A stretch of 64,000 bases of DNA from Geopseudomonas sagittaria (GCF_900115715.1 NZ_FOXM01000007.1:144188-208187); one strand, 5' to 3'. Numbered from the stretch's first letter, positions 33,576-43,675 are shown. Numbers and translations: made by a program. The notes: generated from the letters alone by a model not told the origin.

Positions 33576-34298
33576 TCAGCGATTCCCGAGGGTGGCGATG
33601 GCCAAACCGGGAAAGTCTGTGATCAGGCTGTCCACGCCCAGGTCGGCGAGCCGGCGCATCAGCGCCGGTTCGTTGACCGTCCATACCGACACGTGCAGTC
33701 CCTGCTGCTGCGCCCGGCGCAGGCGCTCCGGGCTGCACAGCGTCCAGTTCAGCGCCAGCAGGCTGCATTCATAGCGCTGCGCCACCTTCAGCGGATCGAG
33801 CCAGGCGTACTCGGCCACCAGGCCGCGCGCCAGCTGCGGCGCCAGCTCCTGCAGGGCGCGTAGCACGCTGCGCGAGCTGCTGGTGACGGTCACCTTGCCA
33901 TCCAGCCCGAACTCGCCGGTCAGCGCGGCAATCGCCTGGACGATGCGCTCGGCACGGAACGGCGAGGCGCTTTTCACTTCGAGTTGCCAGTGCTCGAAGG
34001 GGCAGTGGGCGAACAGCGTGCGCAGGCGCGGAATCGGGCAGGGCTGCGGCCAGGCCGGGCCGGCGGCGCGGGCATCGAGCTGCTCGAGCTCGGCGGCACT
34101 GTAGCGGGCGACCTTGCCGCGCTGGCCGGTGGTGCGCTTGAGGGTGGGGTCGTGGATCACCATCAGCTCGTCGTCGGCGGACAGGTGCAGATCCAGCTCG
34201 CAGCGCGTCACGCCCTGCTCGAGACAGCGCTGGAAGCTGGCGAGGGTATTTTCCGGGCACTCGCCCCGGGCGCCGCGATGGCCGTAGATGAGGGGCAC
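33576..34298 (-). CDS. glpQ: Glycerophosphodiester phosphodiesterase
   Basis: A 240-residue cytoplasmic enzyme that hydrolyses glycerophosphodiesters to glycerol 3-phosphate and an alcohol. The metal and catalytic motifs are YGHRGARGECPENT, CELDLHLSADDELMVIHD and a C-terminal VWTVNEP. No signal peptide is present, so it is of the UgpQ-like cytosolic type. There is no ATG at the domain start; GTG 34298 fits best, with AAGGAG (34303-34308) before it. It is divergent from the Lol permease gene. Confidence 0.9.
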   Translation of the reverse strand: MPLIYGHRGARGECPENTLASFQRCLEQGVTRCELDLHLSADDELMVIHDPTLKRTTGQRGKVARYSAAELEQLDARAAGPAWPQPCPIPRLRTLFAHCPFEHWQLEVKSASPFRAERIVQAIAALTGEFGLDGKVTVTSSSRSVLRALQELAPQLARGLVAEYAWLDPLKVAQRYECSLLALNWTLCSPERLRRAQQQGLHVSVWTVNEPALMRRLADLGVDSLITDFPGLAIATLGNR

Positions 34299-34525
34299 GA
34301 CGGCTCCTTGAACGTGGGGTTGAGGTTGTCTTCTATCACGGCGCAGGGGCTTTGGGGAGAGCCCGCCGCGTGGCCCTGGCCCTGGCTGGCGGTGCGCGCC
34401 GCCCGGTGTTGCGGTAGACTGCCGCCGGTCCGGCGAACTGCCGGCCAGTGCAGTGGTCTGTAAGCAGTCGCAGCCCACGCAGTGACAAACGGACGTCTTC
34501 CTTTCGCCTGCAAAGCAGCCCAAGC

Positions 34526-35773
34526 ATGTTCAGACCCTTATCCGTCTTTATCGGCATGCGCTACACGCGTGCCAAGCGTCGCAATCATTTCATTTCGTTC
34601 ATTTCCCTGACTTCGATGGTCGGTCTCGCCCTCGGCGTGCTGGTGATGATCCTGGTGCTGTCGGTGATGAACGGTTTCGACCGCGAGCTGCGCACGCGCA
34701 TCCTCGGCATGGTGCCGCACGCGACCATCAGCAGCTACCAGCCGCTCGACGACTGGCGGGCGCTGGCCGGTCAGGTGGCCAAGCATCCCGAGGTGGTGGC
34801 GGTGGCGCCGTTCAGCCAGCTGCAGGGCATGCTCACCCACAGCGGCGGCGTGCAGCCGGTGCTGGTCAACGCGGTGCTGCCGGAGGCGGAGAAGAGCGTC
34901 TCGATCATCGATCAGCACATGGTTCAGGGTCGCCTGGATGACCTGCAGAGCGGCGAGTTCGGCATCGTCGTCGGCGAGATCACCGCGCGGCGCTTCCGGG
35001 TCAATGTCGGCGACAAGCTGACCTTCATCCTCCCCGAGGCCTCGGTGACCCCGGCAGGAGTGTTCCCGCGCCTCAAGCGCTTCACCGTGGTCGGCGTGTT
35101 CAAGGTCGGCGCCGAACTGGACAGCTCGCTGGCGCTGATCCACATCGGCGATGCCGCGCGCCTGTCGCGCTGGCAGGAGAACCAGGTGGAGGGCGTGCGT
35201 CTCAAGCTCAAGGACCTGTTCAAGGCGCCGCAGGTGGCCTGGGAGATTGCCGGCAGCTTCGGCAGCGAGGATTACGTCGCCCGCGACTGGACGCGCAGCC
35301 ACGGCAGCCTGTTCCAGGCGATCCAGATGGAGAAGACCATGATCGGCCTGTTGCTGCTGCTGATCGTCGCGGTGGCCGCGTTCAACATCATCTCCACCCT
35401 GGTCATGGTGGTGACCGACAAGAAGGCCGATATCGCCATCCTGCGCACCCTGGGCATGACGCCTCGGCAGATCATGCTGGTGTTCATGGTCCAGGGCACG
35501 GTGATCGGCGTGGTCGGCACCCTGATCGGTGGCGTGCTCGGGGTGATTTCCGCACTCAACGTCACCGCCTGGGTCGCCGCGCTGGAGAATCTGCTCGGGC
35601 AGAAGTTCCTCAGTTCGGACGTGTACTTCATCAACTACCTGCCCTCGCAGCTGCGCGTCGAGGATGTGGTGCTGATCTGCTCGGCGGCGCTGCTGATGAG
35701 CTTCTTCGCCACCCTGTACCCGGCCTGGCGCGCGGCGCGTACCCAGCCTGCGGAGGCTCTGCGTTATGAGTAA
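34526..35773 (+). CDS. lolC: Lipoprotein-releasing ABC transporter permease (LolC/LolE/LolF type)
   Basis: A 415-residue inner-membrane protein with one N-terminal helix, a long periplasmic domain of about 200 residues and three C-terminal helices (FtsX-like). It helps release outer-membrane lipoproteins to LolA. The periplasmic part contains [15 protein letters not shown], which resembles the LolA-binding Hook of LolC. It overlaps lolD by eight bases. No second permease gene (lolE) follows lolD, unlike in P. aeruginosa as I recall it, so this protein may work as a homodimer, as LolF does, or pair with one encoded elsewhere. Confidence 0.9.
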   Translation: MFRPLSVFIGMRYTRAKRRNHFISFISLTSMVGLALGVLVMILVLSVMNGFDRELRTRILGMVPHATISSYQPLDDWRALAGQVAKHPEVVAVAPFSQLQGMLTHSGGVQPVLVNAVLPEAEKSVSIIDQHMVQGRLDDLQSGEFGIVVGEITARRFRVNVGDKLTFILPEASVTPAGVFPRLKRFTVVGVFKVGAELDSSLALIHIGDAARLSRWQENQVEGVRLKLKDLFKAPQVAWEIAGSFGSEDYVARDWTRSHGSLFQAIQMEKTMIGLLLLLIVAVAAFNIISTLVMVVTDKKADIAILRTLGMTPRQIMLVFMVQGTVIGVVGTLIGGVLGVISALNVTAWVAALENLLGQKFLSSDVYFINYLPSQLRVEDVVLICSAALLMSFFATLYPAWRAARTQPAEALRYE

Positions 35774-36458
35774 TGACAAGGCGGTACTGCAGTGCCGCAA
35801 CCTCGGCAAGCGTTACGAGGAGGGCCCGCAGTCGGTGGAGGTGCTCGCCGGAGTCGAGCTGGTCCTGCAGCCCGGCGAGCGGGTGGCCATCGTCGGCAGC
35901 TCGGGCTCGGGCAAGACCACGCTGCTCAACCTGCTCGGCGGCCTGGATACGCCCAGCGAGGGCAGCGTCTGGCTGGCCGGCGAAGAACTGTCGGCGCTCA
36001 ACGAGAAGGCCCGCGGCCTGTTGCGCAACCGTGCGATGGGCTTCGTCTACCAGTTCCACCACCTGCTGCCGGAGTTCAGTGCCCTGGAAAACGTGTGCAT
36101 GCCGCTGCTGATCGGGCGGATGCCGATCGGTGAGGCGCGCGAGAAGGCGCGTGCGTTGCTGGAGCGGGTCGGCCTCGGTCATCGCCTGGGCCACAAGCCG
36201 GCGGAGCTGTCCGGCGGTGAACGCCAGCGGGTGGCGATTGCCCGTGCGCTGGTCAATCGACCGGCGCTGGTGCTGCTCGACGAGCCGACCGGCAACCTCG
36301 ATCAGCACACCGCGAAGGGCATCCAGGAGCTGATGCAGGAGCTGAGCACCTCGCTGCACACCGCCTTCCTGGTGGTGACCCACGACATTGCCCTGGCGCG
36401 GCAGATGGATCGCATCCTGCGCCTGGAAGGCGGACGGCTGGTGGTCGCGGAAGAGTAA
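35766..36458 (+). CDS. lolD: Lipoprotein-releasing system ATPase LolD
   Basis: A 230-residue ABC ATPase of the MacB/LolD type. Walker A is GSSGSGKTT, signature LSGGERQR, Walker [13 protein letters not shown], and the switch histidine is in VVTHD. It drives lipoprotein release with the permease encoded immediately upstream (eight-base overlap). A hairpin follows the stop codon. Confidence 0.96.
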   Translation: MSNDKAVLQCRNLGKRYEEGPQSVEVLAGVELVLQPGERVAIVGSSGSGKTTLLNLLGGLDTPSEGSVWLAGEELSALNEKARGLLRNRAMGFVYQFHHLLPEFSALENVCMPLLIGRMPIGEAREKARALLERVGLGHRLGHKPAELSGGERQRVAIARALVNRPALVLLDEPTGNLDQHTAKGIQELMQELSTSLHTAFLVVTHDIALARQMDRILRLEGGRLVVAEE

Positions 36459-36462
36459 AGGA

Positions 36463-36484
36463 TGCGCCGCCTTCGTGCGGCGCA
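36463..36484. terminator. Hairpin after lolD
   Basis: An 8-bp perfect stem, TGCGCCGC/GCGGCGCA, with a six-base loop, between lolD and the convergent DUF2062 gene. A T tract is missing. Confidence 0.5.
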
Positions 36485-36517
36485 CCCTGTTCGCCGGGCG
36501 CGGGGCGGCTCCAGGGG

Positions 36518-37039
36518 CTATTGCTGGCGGCGCAGAAGCTGGCGCTTCTGCCAGCTGCGCCGCACCCACCAGCGCCAGTAGAGCATGGTCAGGCTGTAGC
36601 CGAGGATGGCGAAGACCACGGCGCACACGAACGAGCCGAGCAGCAGCGGTTGCCAGAGTGCACCGAGTTCGGCGGTGATCCACTCCATGCTCAGGTGCTC
36701 GGGCAGGGTGATCGGCGGCAGCTGCATCAGCCACGCGCCCAGCTTGTAGGTGCAGTAGAACACCGGAGGCATGGTGATCGGATTGGTCAGCCAGACCAGG
36801 CCGATGGAGATCGGCAGATTGGCGCGCAGGGGGATCGCCAGAGAAGCGGCGGCGAGCATCTGCATCGGCATCGGGATCATCGCCCAGAACAGGCCGATGG
36901 CCATGGCCCGGGCCACCGAGTGGCGATTGAGGTGCCAGAGGTTGGCGTCATGGATCAGGTGGCCGAGAAAGCGCAGGGACTTGTTGCCCCTGATGCGCTC
37001 CGGGTCAGGCATGTATCGCTTGAAAATACGGCGCGGCAT
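36518..37039 (-). CDS. DUF2062 membrane protein
   Basis: A 173-residue inner-membrane protein with about three hydrophobic segments (residues 40-60, 65-105 and 135-155) and a basic C-terminal tail. The pattern NRHSVARAMAIGLFWAMIPMPMQM and LTNPITMPP marks DUF2062. Its function is unknown; in several gammaproteobacteria it is found near comEC and lol genes, as here. It is divergent from comEC. Confidence 0.85.
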   Translation of the reverse strand: MPRRIFKRYMPDPERIRGNKSLRFLGHLIHDANLWHLNRHSVARAMAIGLFWAMIPMPMQMLAAASLAIPLRANLPISIGLVWLTNPITMPPVFYCTYKLGAWLMQLPPITLPEHLSMEWITAELGALWQPLLLGSFVCAVVFAILGYSLTMLYWRWWVRRSWQKRQLLRRQQ

Positions 37040-37188
37040 TGGGGTACTCGGCGGAGATTAAGCGCCCGTATTATGCACAGAATCGGTTGCCGATGGATCT
37101 GCCGGAACAAATTTCCGGACGGCTTGTCGGTCATTCTGTAACAGGGTTTCACCAGCGCCGCCTGCCGGCCTGTTCAAGGATGAACATC

Positions 37189-39414
37189 ATGCGATTGGGA
37201 ATGATCGCTCTCTGTAGCGGGCTGCTGTGCCTGCGTTTCCTGCCGGTGTTGCCGGGCAGTGGCGCTCTGCTCATGCTGACGGTGTTGGGCGCGGCCCTGC
37301 TGGTGTCGCGCTTCCATCCGTTCGGATTGTTCCTGCTCGGTCTGGCCTGGGCCTGCACCTCGGCGCAGTGGGCGCTGGACGACCGGCTGCCGAGCGAGCT
37401 GGACGGCCAGACCCTATGGCTCCAGGGCCGGGTCACGGGCCTGCCGGAGGCGGATGCGGGGGTCGTGCGCTTCTATCTGGAGGCGGCCGAGTCGCGTCGC
37501 ACGGCGTTGCCGCAGCGCCTGCGGCTGTCCTGGTACGGCGCGCCACCACTGGCCGCCGGCGAGGTCTGGCGCCTGGCCGTGCGCCTCAAGCGTCCGCGTG
37601 GCCTGGTCAATCCGCATGCCTTCGATTACGAGGCCTGGCTCACCGCGCGGCGTATCGGCGCCACCGGTACGGTCAAGGCCGGCGAGCGGCTGCACGCCGT
37701 CGACGGACCGTCGGGCTGGCGCGACAGTCTGCGCCGCCGCCTGCTGGCGGTGGAGGCGCGCGGCCGCGAGGGCACCCTGGCGGCGCTGGTGCTGGGTGAC
37801 GGCTCGGGGCTGAGCGACGCCGACTGGCAGATCCTGCAGGCCACCGGCACCGTCCATCTGCTGGTGATCTCCGGGCAGCATGTGGCGCTGCTCGGCGGAC
37901 TGCTCTATGCGCTGGTGCTCGGACTGTTCCGTCTCGGCTGGTGGCCGCGCCAGTGGCCCTGGCTGTCGTTCGCCTGCGGGCTGGCCATGCTCGGCGCGCT
38001 GGGCTACGGGCTGCTGGCCGGTTTCGAGGTGCCGGTGCAGCGGGCCTGCGCCATGCTCGCCGTGTTGCTGTTGTGGCGCTGGCGCTTTCGCCATCTGGGC
38101 GTGTGGTTGCCGCTGCTGGTGGCGTTGACTCTGCTGCTGCTGGCCGAGCCGCTGGCCAGCCTGCAGCCGGGCTTCTGGCTGTCGTTCGCCGCGGTGGCGC
38201 TGCTGGCCTGGTGTTTCAGCGGAAGGCTGGGACCTCCGGCCGCCTGGCAGGTGTTGCTGCGCGCGCAGTGGGCGATGGCGCTGGGGTTGTTGCCGCTGTT
38301 GTTGGCATTGGGATTGCCGGTCAGCACCAGTGGCCCGCTGGCCAACCTGCTGGCCGTGCCCTGGGTCGGTATTGCGGTGGTGCCGCTGGCGTTGCTCGGC
38401 ACCCTGCTGCTGTCGCTGCCCGGGGTGGGCGGCAGTCTGTTGTGGCTCGCCGGCATACAGCTGGAGCTGCTGTTTGCCCTGCTGGCCTGGCTGGCCGAGC
38501 TGGCGCCGGCCCTGCAGTTGACGGCAGCCCCGGGGTGGGCGGTATTGCTCGGCATGCTGGGGGTGTTGCTGGCGCTGTCGCCGGTGGGCGTGCCGGTGCG
38601 CCTGTTCGGCGCACTGATGCTACTGCCGCTGCTGTGGCCGCCAGTGGTGGCGGTGCCTGACGGGCAGGCCGAGGTGCACCTGCTGGATGTCGGCCAGGGT
38701 CTGGCGGTGCTGGTGCGCACGCGCAGGCATGAGGCGTTGTACGACGCGGGGCCGGCCAGTCGCAGTTTCGACAGTGGCGAAAAGGTGGTGCTGCCGACCC
38801 TGCGCGGTCTCGGCGTGCGACAGCTGGATCTGCTGCTGCTCAGCCACGCCGATCAGGATCACGCCGGCGGAGCGGCGGCGCTGCTGGCCGGATTGCCGGT
38901 GACACGCTTGCTCAGTGGCGAGGCGCCGGCTCTGCAGCTGTCCCGGCCCGCCGAGGCCTGCCGCGATGGCGAGCGCTGGCAATGGGATGGCGTGCAATTC
39001 ACCACCTGGGTCTGGAGTACGGCGACCAATGCCAACGATGCCTCCTGCGTGCTGTTGGTCGAGGCACAGGGCGAGCGCCTGCTGCTGACCGGCGACATCG
39101 GCGTCGCCGGTGAGCGACATCTGCTGGACAGTGGGCGGGATCTGCACGCCGACTGGCTGCTGGCGGCTCATCACGGCAGTCGCAGCTCCTCCTCGGCCGC
39201 CTTCGTTGCCGCGGTGGCGCCAAGGGCCGTGCTGTTTTCCCGTGGTTGGCTCAATTCGTTCGGCCACCCCCATCCGTCGGTGGTAGCGCGTTATCGGGCG
39301 GCGGGTGCCCGTCTGCACGACACCGCTGGCGAGGGCGCGCTGCGCATTCGGCTCGGACGTCATGGAGCGCTTGCCGGCGAGCGCGGTGAATCGCGCTTCT
39401 GGCGGGAAAAATGA
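37189..39414 (+). CDS. comEC: DNA internalisation competence protein ComEC/Rec2
   Basis: A 741-residue polytopic channel protein that carries single-stranded DNA across the inner membrane in natural transformation. It has an N-terminal membrane part with a periplasmic OB-like domain (residues of about 60-200), the Competence domain with many helices (LLVISGQHVALLGG starts it), and a C-terminal metallo-beta-lactamase domain with LLSHADQDHAGG and AAHHGSRSS. All parts seem intact. I chose ATG 37189 because AAGGA at 37176-37180 is eight bases before it; ATG 37180 is an alternative. Confidence 0.93.
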   Translation: MRLGMIALCSGLLCLRFLPVLPGSGALLMLTVLGAALLVSRFHPFGLFLLGLAWACTSAQWALDDRLPSELDGQTLWLQGRVTGLPEADAGVVRFYLEAAESRRTALPQRLRLSWYGAPPLAAGEVWRLAVRLKRPRGLVNPHAFDYEAWLTARRIGATGTVKAGERLHAVDGPSGWRDSLRRRLLAVEARGREGTLAALVLGDGSGLSDADWQILQATGTVHLLVISGQHVALLGGLLYALVLGLFRLGWWPRQWPWLSFACGLAMLGALGYGLLAGFEVPVQRACAMLAVLLLWRWRFRHLGVWLPLLVALTLLLLAEPLASLQPGFWLSFAAVALLAWCFSGRLGPPAAWQVLLRAQWAMALGLLPLLLALGLPVSTSGPLANLLAVPWVGIAVVPLALLGTLLLSLPGVGGSLLWLAGIQLELLFALLAWLAELAPALQLTAAPGWAVLLGMLGVLLALSPVGVPVRLFGALMLLPLLWPPVVAVPDGQAEVHLLDVGQGLAVLVRTRRHEALYDAGPASRSFDSGEKVVLPTLRGLGVRQLDLLLLSHADQDHAGGAAALLAGLPVTRLLSGEAPALQLSRPAEACRDGERWQWDGVQFTTWVWSTATNANDASCVLLVEAQGERLLLTGDIGVAGERHLLDSGRDLHADWLLAAHHGSRSSSSAAFVAAVAPRAVLFSRGWLNSFGHPHPSVVARYRAAGARLHDTAGEGALRIRLGRHGALAGERGESRFWREK

Positions 39415-39485
39415 GAACGGCGGCGGGCGGCAGGGTGGCGACGCTGTGCTAGAGTGGCGCCACTTTTTCGAGGGGGTTGGCAACT

Positions 39486-40121
39486 GTGTGGGAACTGGTC
39501 AAAGCCGGCGGCTGGATGATGCTGCCGATCATTCTCTGTTCTATCGCCGCTATCGGCATCAGTGCCGAGCGCCTGTGGACTCTGCGTCCGGCACGGATCA
39601 CGCCGGCCAATCTGCTCGGCCAGGTCTGGCGCTGGATTCAGGACAAGCAGCTGGACGGCCAGAAGCTCAAGGAGCTGCGCGCCTCATCGCCGCTGGGCGA
39701 GGTGCTGGCCGCCGGCCTGGCCAACTCCAAGCATGGTCGCGAGGTGATGAAGGAATGCATCGAGGAGGCGGCCGCCCGGGTCATCCATGAGCTGGAACGC
39801 TACCTCAACGCCCTGGGCACTATCGCCGCCATCGCACCGCTGCTCGGCCTGCTCGGTACCGTGCTGGGCATGATCGAGATCTTCAGCGGCTTCATGGGCA
39901 GCGGCATGGCCAATGCGCCGGTGCTCGCCGGCGGCATTTCCAAGGCCCTGATCACCACCGCGGCCGGCCTGTTCGTCGGCATTCCGGCCCTGTTCTTCCA
40001 TCGCTACCTGCAGCGTCGCGTCGACGAGCTGGTGGTGGGCATGGAACAGGAGGCCATCCGCCTGGTGGAAGTGGTGCAGGGCGACCGTGACGTCGATCTG
40101 GGCGAGGGCGGCAAGCGGTGA
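39486..40121 (+). CDS. exbB: MotA/TolQ/ExbB proton channel family protein
   Basis: A 211-residue inner-membrane protein with three helices and the conserved segment [17 protein letters not shown] in the second half. Together with the next gene it forms a proton-driven energising complex like ExbB-ExbD. GTG 39486 ([14 protein letters not shown] follows) is the best start. No tonB gene is adjacent, so the client is not known from context. It overlaps the exbD-like gene in GTGA. Confidence 0.9.
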   Translation: MWELVKAGGWMMLPIILCSIAAIGISAERLWTLRPARITPANLLGQVWRWIQDKQLDGQKLKELRASSPLGEVLAAGLANSKHGREVMKECIEEAAARVIHELERYLNALGTIAAIAPLLGLLGTVLGMIEIFSGFMGSGMANAPVLAGGISKALITTAAGLFVGIPALFFHRYLQRRVDELVVGMEQEAIRLVEVVQGDRDVDLGEGGKR

Positions 40122-40549
40122 AATTGCGGCGCAAACCACGGGAGAACGTCGAGATCGGCCTGGCGCCGCTGATCGACGTGGTGTTCATCCTGCTGCTGTT
40201 CTTCGTGGTGACCACCACCTTCACCCGCGAGACCCAGCTGAAGATCGACCTGCCGGAAGCCGACAGCGCGACGCCGGTGGAGGAAGCCCAGCTCAAGCAG
40301 CTGGAAGTCATGATCGCTGCCGACGGCAGCTATTCGCTCAACGGCCAGAGCCTGGTCAAGAGCGACCTGGCGACCCTGAGCAGTGCGCTGCAGAAGGAGT
40401 CGGCGGGCGACAGCAGCCTACCTCTGGTGATCAGCGCCGATGCGCGTACTCCGCACCAGGCGGTGATCACGGCGATGGACGCGGCCGGCAAGTTGGGCTT
40501 TTCCCGTCTGCGCATCACCACGGTCGAAGCGCAGCCGGCCCAGCCCTGA
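40118..40549 (+). CDS. exbD: ExbD/TolR family protein
   Basis: A 143-residue protein with one N-terminal helix ([18 protein letters not shown]) that contains the conserved proton-carrying Asp, then a periplasmic domain. It starts with GTG 40118, overlapping the end of the exbB-like gene by four bases, and its stop overlaps the lpxK start in TGATG. This order, exbB-exbD-lpxK, is common in pseudomonads. Confidence 0.92.
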   Translation: MKLRRKPRENVEIGLAPLIDVVFILLLFFVVTTTFTRETQLKIDLPEADSATPVEEAQLKQLEVMIAADGSYSLNGQSLVKSDLATLSSALQKESAGDSSLPLVISADARTPHQAVITAMDAAGKLGFSRLRITTVEAQPAQP

Positions 40550-41547
40550 TGAGTATCGCCGAGCGTCTGACGGTGGCCTGGTATCAAGGCCATCCGGCCC
40601 TGGTCCTGCTGCGTCCGCTGGAGGCGCTGTACCGGCGGGTGCAGCGCCGCCGGCGCGCCGACTTCCTCAGTGGCCGCAAGCCGGCCTGGCGTGCGCCGGT
40701 GCCGGTGATCGTGGTCGGCAACATCACCGTCGGCGGTACCGGCAAGACGCCGATGATTCTCTGGCTGATCGAACACTGCCGCGCCCGCGGGCTGCGCGTC
40801 GGCGTGGTCAGTCGCGGCTACGGCGCCACGCCGCCCTGTCTGCCCTGGCGGGTGCGCGCCGGGCAGGCGGCCGGCGAGGCCGGCGACGAGCCGCTGATGA
40901 TCGTCGAGCGCAGCGGGGTGGCGCTGATGATCGACCCCGATCGCCCACGCGCGGTGCAGGCGCTGCTCGAGCAGGAGCCGCTGGACCTGATCCTCAGCGA
41001 CGACGGCCTGCAGCACTATCGGCTGGCCCGCGATCTCGAGCTGGTGCTGATCGATGCCGCCCGCGGCCTCGGCAATCGCCGCTGCCTGCCGGCCGGTCCG
41101 CTGCGCGAGCCGCTGGAGCGCCTGGGCGAAGTGGACGCCTGCCTGCTCAATGGGGCTGCCGGCGACGGCGAGGCCGGCTTTGCCTTCAACCTGCGCCCCA
41201 GCGCCCTGGTCAACCTGGCCAGCGGCGAGCGCCGCCCGCTCGACAGTCTGCCTGCGGGCCAGGCGGTGCACGCGGTGGCCGGTATCGGCAATCCGCAGCG
41301 TTTCTTCACGACCCTCGAGGCGCTACACTGGCGCCCGGTTCCGCATGCCTTTGCCGACCACGCGAGCTACAGCCGCGAGGATCTGCGCTTCAGTCCGGCC
41401 CTGCCGTTGCTGATGACCGAGAAGGATGCGGTGAAATGCCGGGCATTTGCCGCCGATGACTGGTGGTATCTGGCGGTCGATGGTCTGCCGTCACCGGCCT
41501 TCGTGGCCTGGTTCGACGCCCAGCTCGAGCGCCTGCTGCCACGCTGA
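40549..41547 (+). CDS. lpxK: Tetraacyldisaccharide 4'-kinase LpxK
   Basis: A 332-residue inner-membrane-associated kinase that phosphorylates the 4' position of the lipid A precursor. It has an N-terminal membrane-binding helix and the P-loop [12 protein letters not shown]; the catalytic Asp lies in LSDDGLQHY. The length is normal. Its ATG overlaps the exbD stop. Together with kdsB two genes later it serves lipopolysaccharide synthesis. Confidence 0.95.
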   Translation: MSIAERLTVAWYQGHPALVLLRPLEALYRRVQRRRRADFLSGRKPAWRAPVPVIVVGNITVGGTGKTPMILWLIEHCRARGLRVGVVSRGYGATPPCLPWRVRAGQAAGEAGDEPLMIVERSGVALMIDPDRPRAVQALLEQEPLDLILSDDGLQHYRLARDLELVLIDAARGLGNRRCLPAGPLREPLERLGEVDACLLNGAAGDGEAGFAFNLRPSALVNLASGERRPLDSLPAGQAVHAVAGIGNPQRFFTTLEALHWRPVPHAFADHASYSREDLRFSPALPLLMTEKDAVKCRAFAADDWWYLAVDGLPSPAFVAWFDAQLERLLPR

Positions 41548-41587
41548 CGCCGGCGGTCCCCCTGATGTGTCACCCCAGGACTGGACC

Positions 41588-41773
41588 ATGGACCCGAAAC
41601 TTCTCGATATTCTCGCCTGCCCGCTGTGCAAGGGCCCCCTCAAGCTCAGCGACGACAAGTCTGAGCTGATCTGCAAGGCCGACGCCCTGGCCTTTCCGGT
41701 GCGCGACGGCATCCCGGTGATGCTGGAAGGCGAGGCGCGCACCCTCACCGTCGACGAGCGTCTCGACAAATGA
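41588..41773 (+). CDS. Trm112-like zinc ribbon protein (YcaR)
   Basis: A 61-residue protein with the pattern [18 protein letters not shown] and [11 protein letters not shown]. It is the YcaR/UPF0434 family, related to Trm112. Only one CxxC pair and a third cysteine (ICKAD) are present. It lies between lpxK and kdsB, as in E. coli and Pseudomonas, and overlaps the kdsB start in ATGA. Its role is unclear; Trm112 relatives act as partners of methyltransferases. Confidence 0.9.
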   Translation: MDPKLLDILACPLCKGPLKLSDDKSELICKADALAFPVRDGIPVMLEGEARTLTVDERLDK

Positions 41774-42534
41774 GCATGGACTTCGTCGTCGTCATTCCCG
41801 CCCGTTACGCCTCCACCCGTCTGCCCGGCAAGCCGCTGCAGGACATCGCCGGCAAGCCGATGATCCAGCACGTCTGGGAGCAGGCCAGCAAGAGTGCGGC
41901 CAGTCGCGTGGTGGTGGCCACCGACGATGCGCGCATCGTCGAGGCCTGCCAGGCTTTCGGTGCCGAGGTGCTGCTGACCCGCGCCGACCACAATTCCGGC
42001 ACCGACCGGCTGGCCGAGGTGGCCAGCCAGCTGGGCCTGGCCAGCGACGCCATCGTGGTTAACGTCCAGGGCGATGAGCCGCTGATTCCGCCGGCGATCA
42101 TCGACCAGGTGGCCGCCAACCTGGCGGCCCATCCCGAGGCGGGCATCGCCACCCTGGGCGAGCCGTTGCATGACGCGGCCCAGCTGTTCAATCCCAACGT
42201 GGTCAAGCTGGTCGCCGATGCCCGCGGTCTGGCGCTGACCTTCAGTCGTGCGCCGCTGCCCTGGGCGCGCGACGCCTTCGCCGCCGGCCGCGAGCAGCTG
42301 CCGCAAGGCGTGCCGTTTCGCCGCCATATCGGCATCTACGCCTACCGCGCCGGTTTCCTCCACGACTTCGTCGCCTGGGGCCCGTGCTGGCTGGAAGACA
42401 CCGAGTGCCTCGAGCAGCTGCGCGCGCTCTGGCATGGCGTGCGCATCCATGTCGCCGACGCTCTCGAGGCGCCGCCGGCCGGGGTCGACACGCCGGAAGA
42501 CCTGCAGCGTGTGCGTCAGCTGTTGGGAGCCTGA
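41770..42534 (+). CDS. kdsB: 3-deoxy-manno-octulosonate cytidylyltransferase KdsB
   Basis: A 254-residue cytoplasmic enzyme that activates Kdo as CMP-Kdo for the lipopolysaccharide inner core. The nucleotide-binding start [26 protein letters not shown] and [14 protein letters not shown] match the family. The length is usual. The start ATG 41770 overlaps the preceding stop; ATG 41776 is possible. Immediately after its stop comes the ptpA-like remnant. Confidence 0.96.
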   Translation: MSMDFVVVIPARYASTRLPGKPLQDIAGKPMIQHVWEQASKSAASRVVVATDDARIVEACQAFGAEVLLTRADHNSGTDRLAEVASQLGLASDAIVVNVQGDEPLIPPAIIDQVAANLAAHPEAGIATLGEPLHDAAQLFNPNVVKLVADARGLALTFSRAPLPWARDAFAAGREQLPQGVPFRRHIGIYAYRAGFLHDFVAWGPCWLEDTECLEQLRALWHGVRIHVADALEAPPAGVDTPEDLQRVRQLLGA

Positions 42535-42536
42535 GC

Positions 42537-42611
42537 ATGCGCCTGTCGTTGATTGGTCCCGGCAGTCTCTGTCGCGCAGCCGCGATCGAAGCGATCCGGG
42601 AGGTCCTGTGA
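42537..42611 (+). pseudogene. 24-codon remnant resembling the N-terminus of ptpA
   Basis: Between kdsB and murB, where P. aeruginosa has the low-molecular-weight tyrosine phosphatase gene ptpA (from memory), only a 24-codon reading frame is left: MRLSLIGPGSLCRAAAIEAI then REVL and a TGA. It lines up with the phosphatase start, MRVLFVCLGNICRSPTAEG: M1, R2, G9, C12, R13 and E18 are identical and several others are similar. The catalytic P-loop cysteine is replaced by glycine (residue 7) and everything after the loop is missing. The end of the frame holds the ribosome-binding site of murB (GGGAGG), which may explain why it persists. Homology is inferred by eye from a short stretch. Confidence 0.6.
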
Positions 42612-43627
42612 GCCTGAGTGTGCATGAGCGGCAGTCGCTGCAACGTTACAACACCTTCGGCGTGGCGGTGGCGGCGCGCTGGTATGCCGAGGCAGCCAGC
42701 GATGGAGAGGTGCGCGAGGCCCTGGAGGCGGCCCGGCAGCGCGGTAGCGAGCTGTTGGTGCTCGGTGGCGGCAGCAACCTGCTGCTGACCGCCGACCTGG
42801 ACGCCTTTGTCCTGCGCATGGTCAGCCGCGGCCGGAGCCTGCTGGGCGAGCAGGGCGTTCAGGTGCTGGTCGAGGCCGAGGCCGGCGAGCCCTGGCATCC
42901 TTTCGTGCAGTGGACCCTGGAGCAGGGGCTGGCCGGGCTGGAGAACCTCAGCCTGATTCCCGGCACAGTCGGTGCGGCGCCGATGCAGAACATCGGTGCC
43001 TACGGCGTCGAACTCAAGGACGTGCTGCACAGTCTGGTGGCGCTGGATCGCTCGACCGGCGAGCTGCGCGAGTTCGGGGTCGACGAGTGCGAGTTTGCCT
43101 ATCGCTACAGTCGCTTCAAGCGCGAGAGCGGGCGCTGGTTGATCCTCAGGGTGCGCTTCGCCCTGAGTCGCGACGGCGCGCTGCATCTGGATTACGGTCC
43201 GGTGCGTCAGCGCCTGCAGGAGCAGGGCATCACCACGCCGACGGCGCTGGACGTCAGTCGGGCGATCTGTGCGATTCGCGCGGAAAAGCTGCCCGATCCG
43301 CAGGTGCTGGGCAATGCCGGTAGCTTCTTCAAGAATCCGCTGGTCAGCGAGGCTCAGGCCGCCCAGCTGCGCGCCCAGTGGCCGGGGCTGGTCGGCTATC
43401 CGGCCGGCGCCGGGCAGGTCAAGCTGGCGGCCGGCTGGCTGATCGAGCAGGCCGGCTGGAAGGGCTATCGCGACGGCGATGCCGGCGTGCATGCGCTGCA
43501 GGCACTGGTGCTGGTCAATTACGGCGCGGCCACTGGCGCACAGCTGCTGGCGCTGGCTGAGCGGATCCAGGTGGATATCCGCAGACGCTTCGCTGTCGAA
43601 CTGGAGATCGAGCCGGTGGTCTGCTGA
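42608..43627 (+). CDS. murB: UDP-N-acetylenolpyruvoylglucosamine reductase MurB
   Basis: A 339-residue FAD enzyme that makes UDP-MurNAc for peptidoglycan. The FAD-binding part contains VLGGGSNLLLT and LIPGTVGAAPMQNIGAYG; the catalytic Ser is in NAGSFFKNP. GTG 42608 is the start, in GTGA overlap with the remnant frame upstream, and GGGAGG is five bases before it. It is a class without the long extra loop seen in some type II enzymes. A strong terminator follows. Confidence 0.95.
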   Translation: MSLSVHERQSLQRYNTFGVAVAARWYAEAASDGEVREALEAARQRGSELLVLGGGSNLLLTADLDAFVLRMVSRGRSLLGEQGVQVLVEAEAGEPWHPFVQWTLEQGLAGLENLSLIPGTVGAAPMQNIGAYGVELKDVLHSLVALDRSTGELREFGVDECEFAYRYSRFKRESGRWLILRVRFALSRDGALHLDYGPVRQRLQEQGITTPTALDVSRAICAIRAEKLPDPQVLGNAGSFFKNPLVSEAQAAQLRAQWPGLVGYPAGAGQVKLAAGWLIEQAGWKGYRDGDAGVHALQALVLVNYGAATGAQLLALAERIQVDIRRRFAVELEIEPVVC

Positions 43628-43675
43628 GGGTGTGACAGGTCGCTTGGCAGCGCCGCTGGCGTGTTGGTCGCCACA

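Noticed and set aside
40118..40549. Assigning the exbB/exbD-like pair to TolQ/TolR
   Set aside because: No tolA, tolB, pal or ybgC lies nearby, and the pair sits with lpxK as ExbB/ExbD-type genes do in pseudomonads; the exact client stays open.
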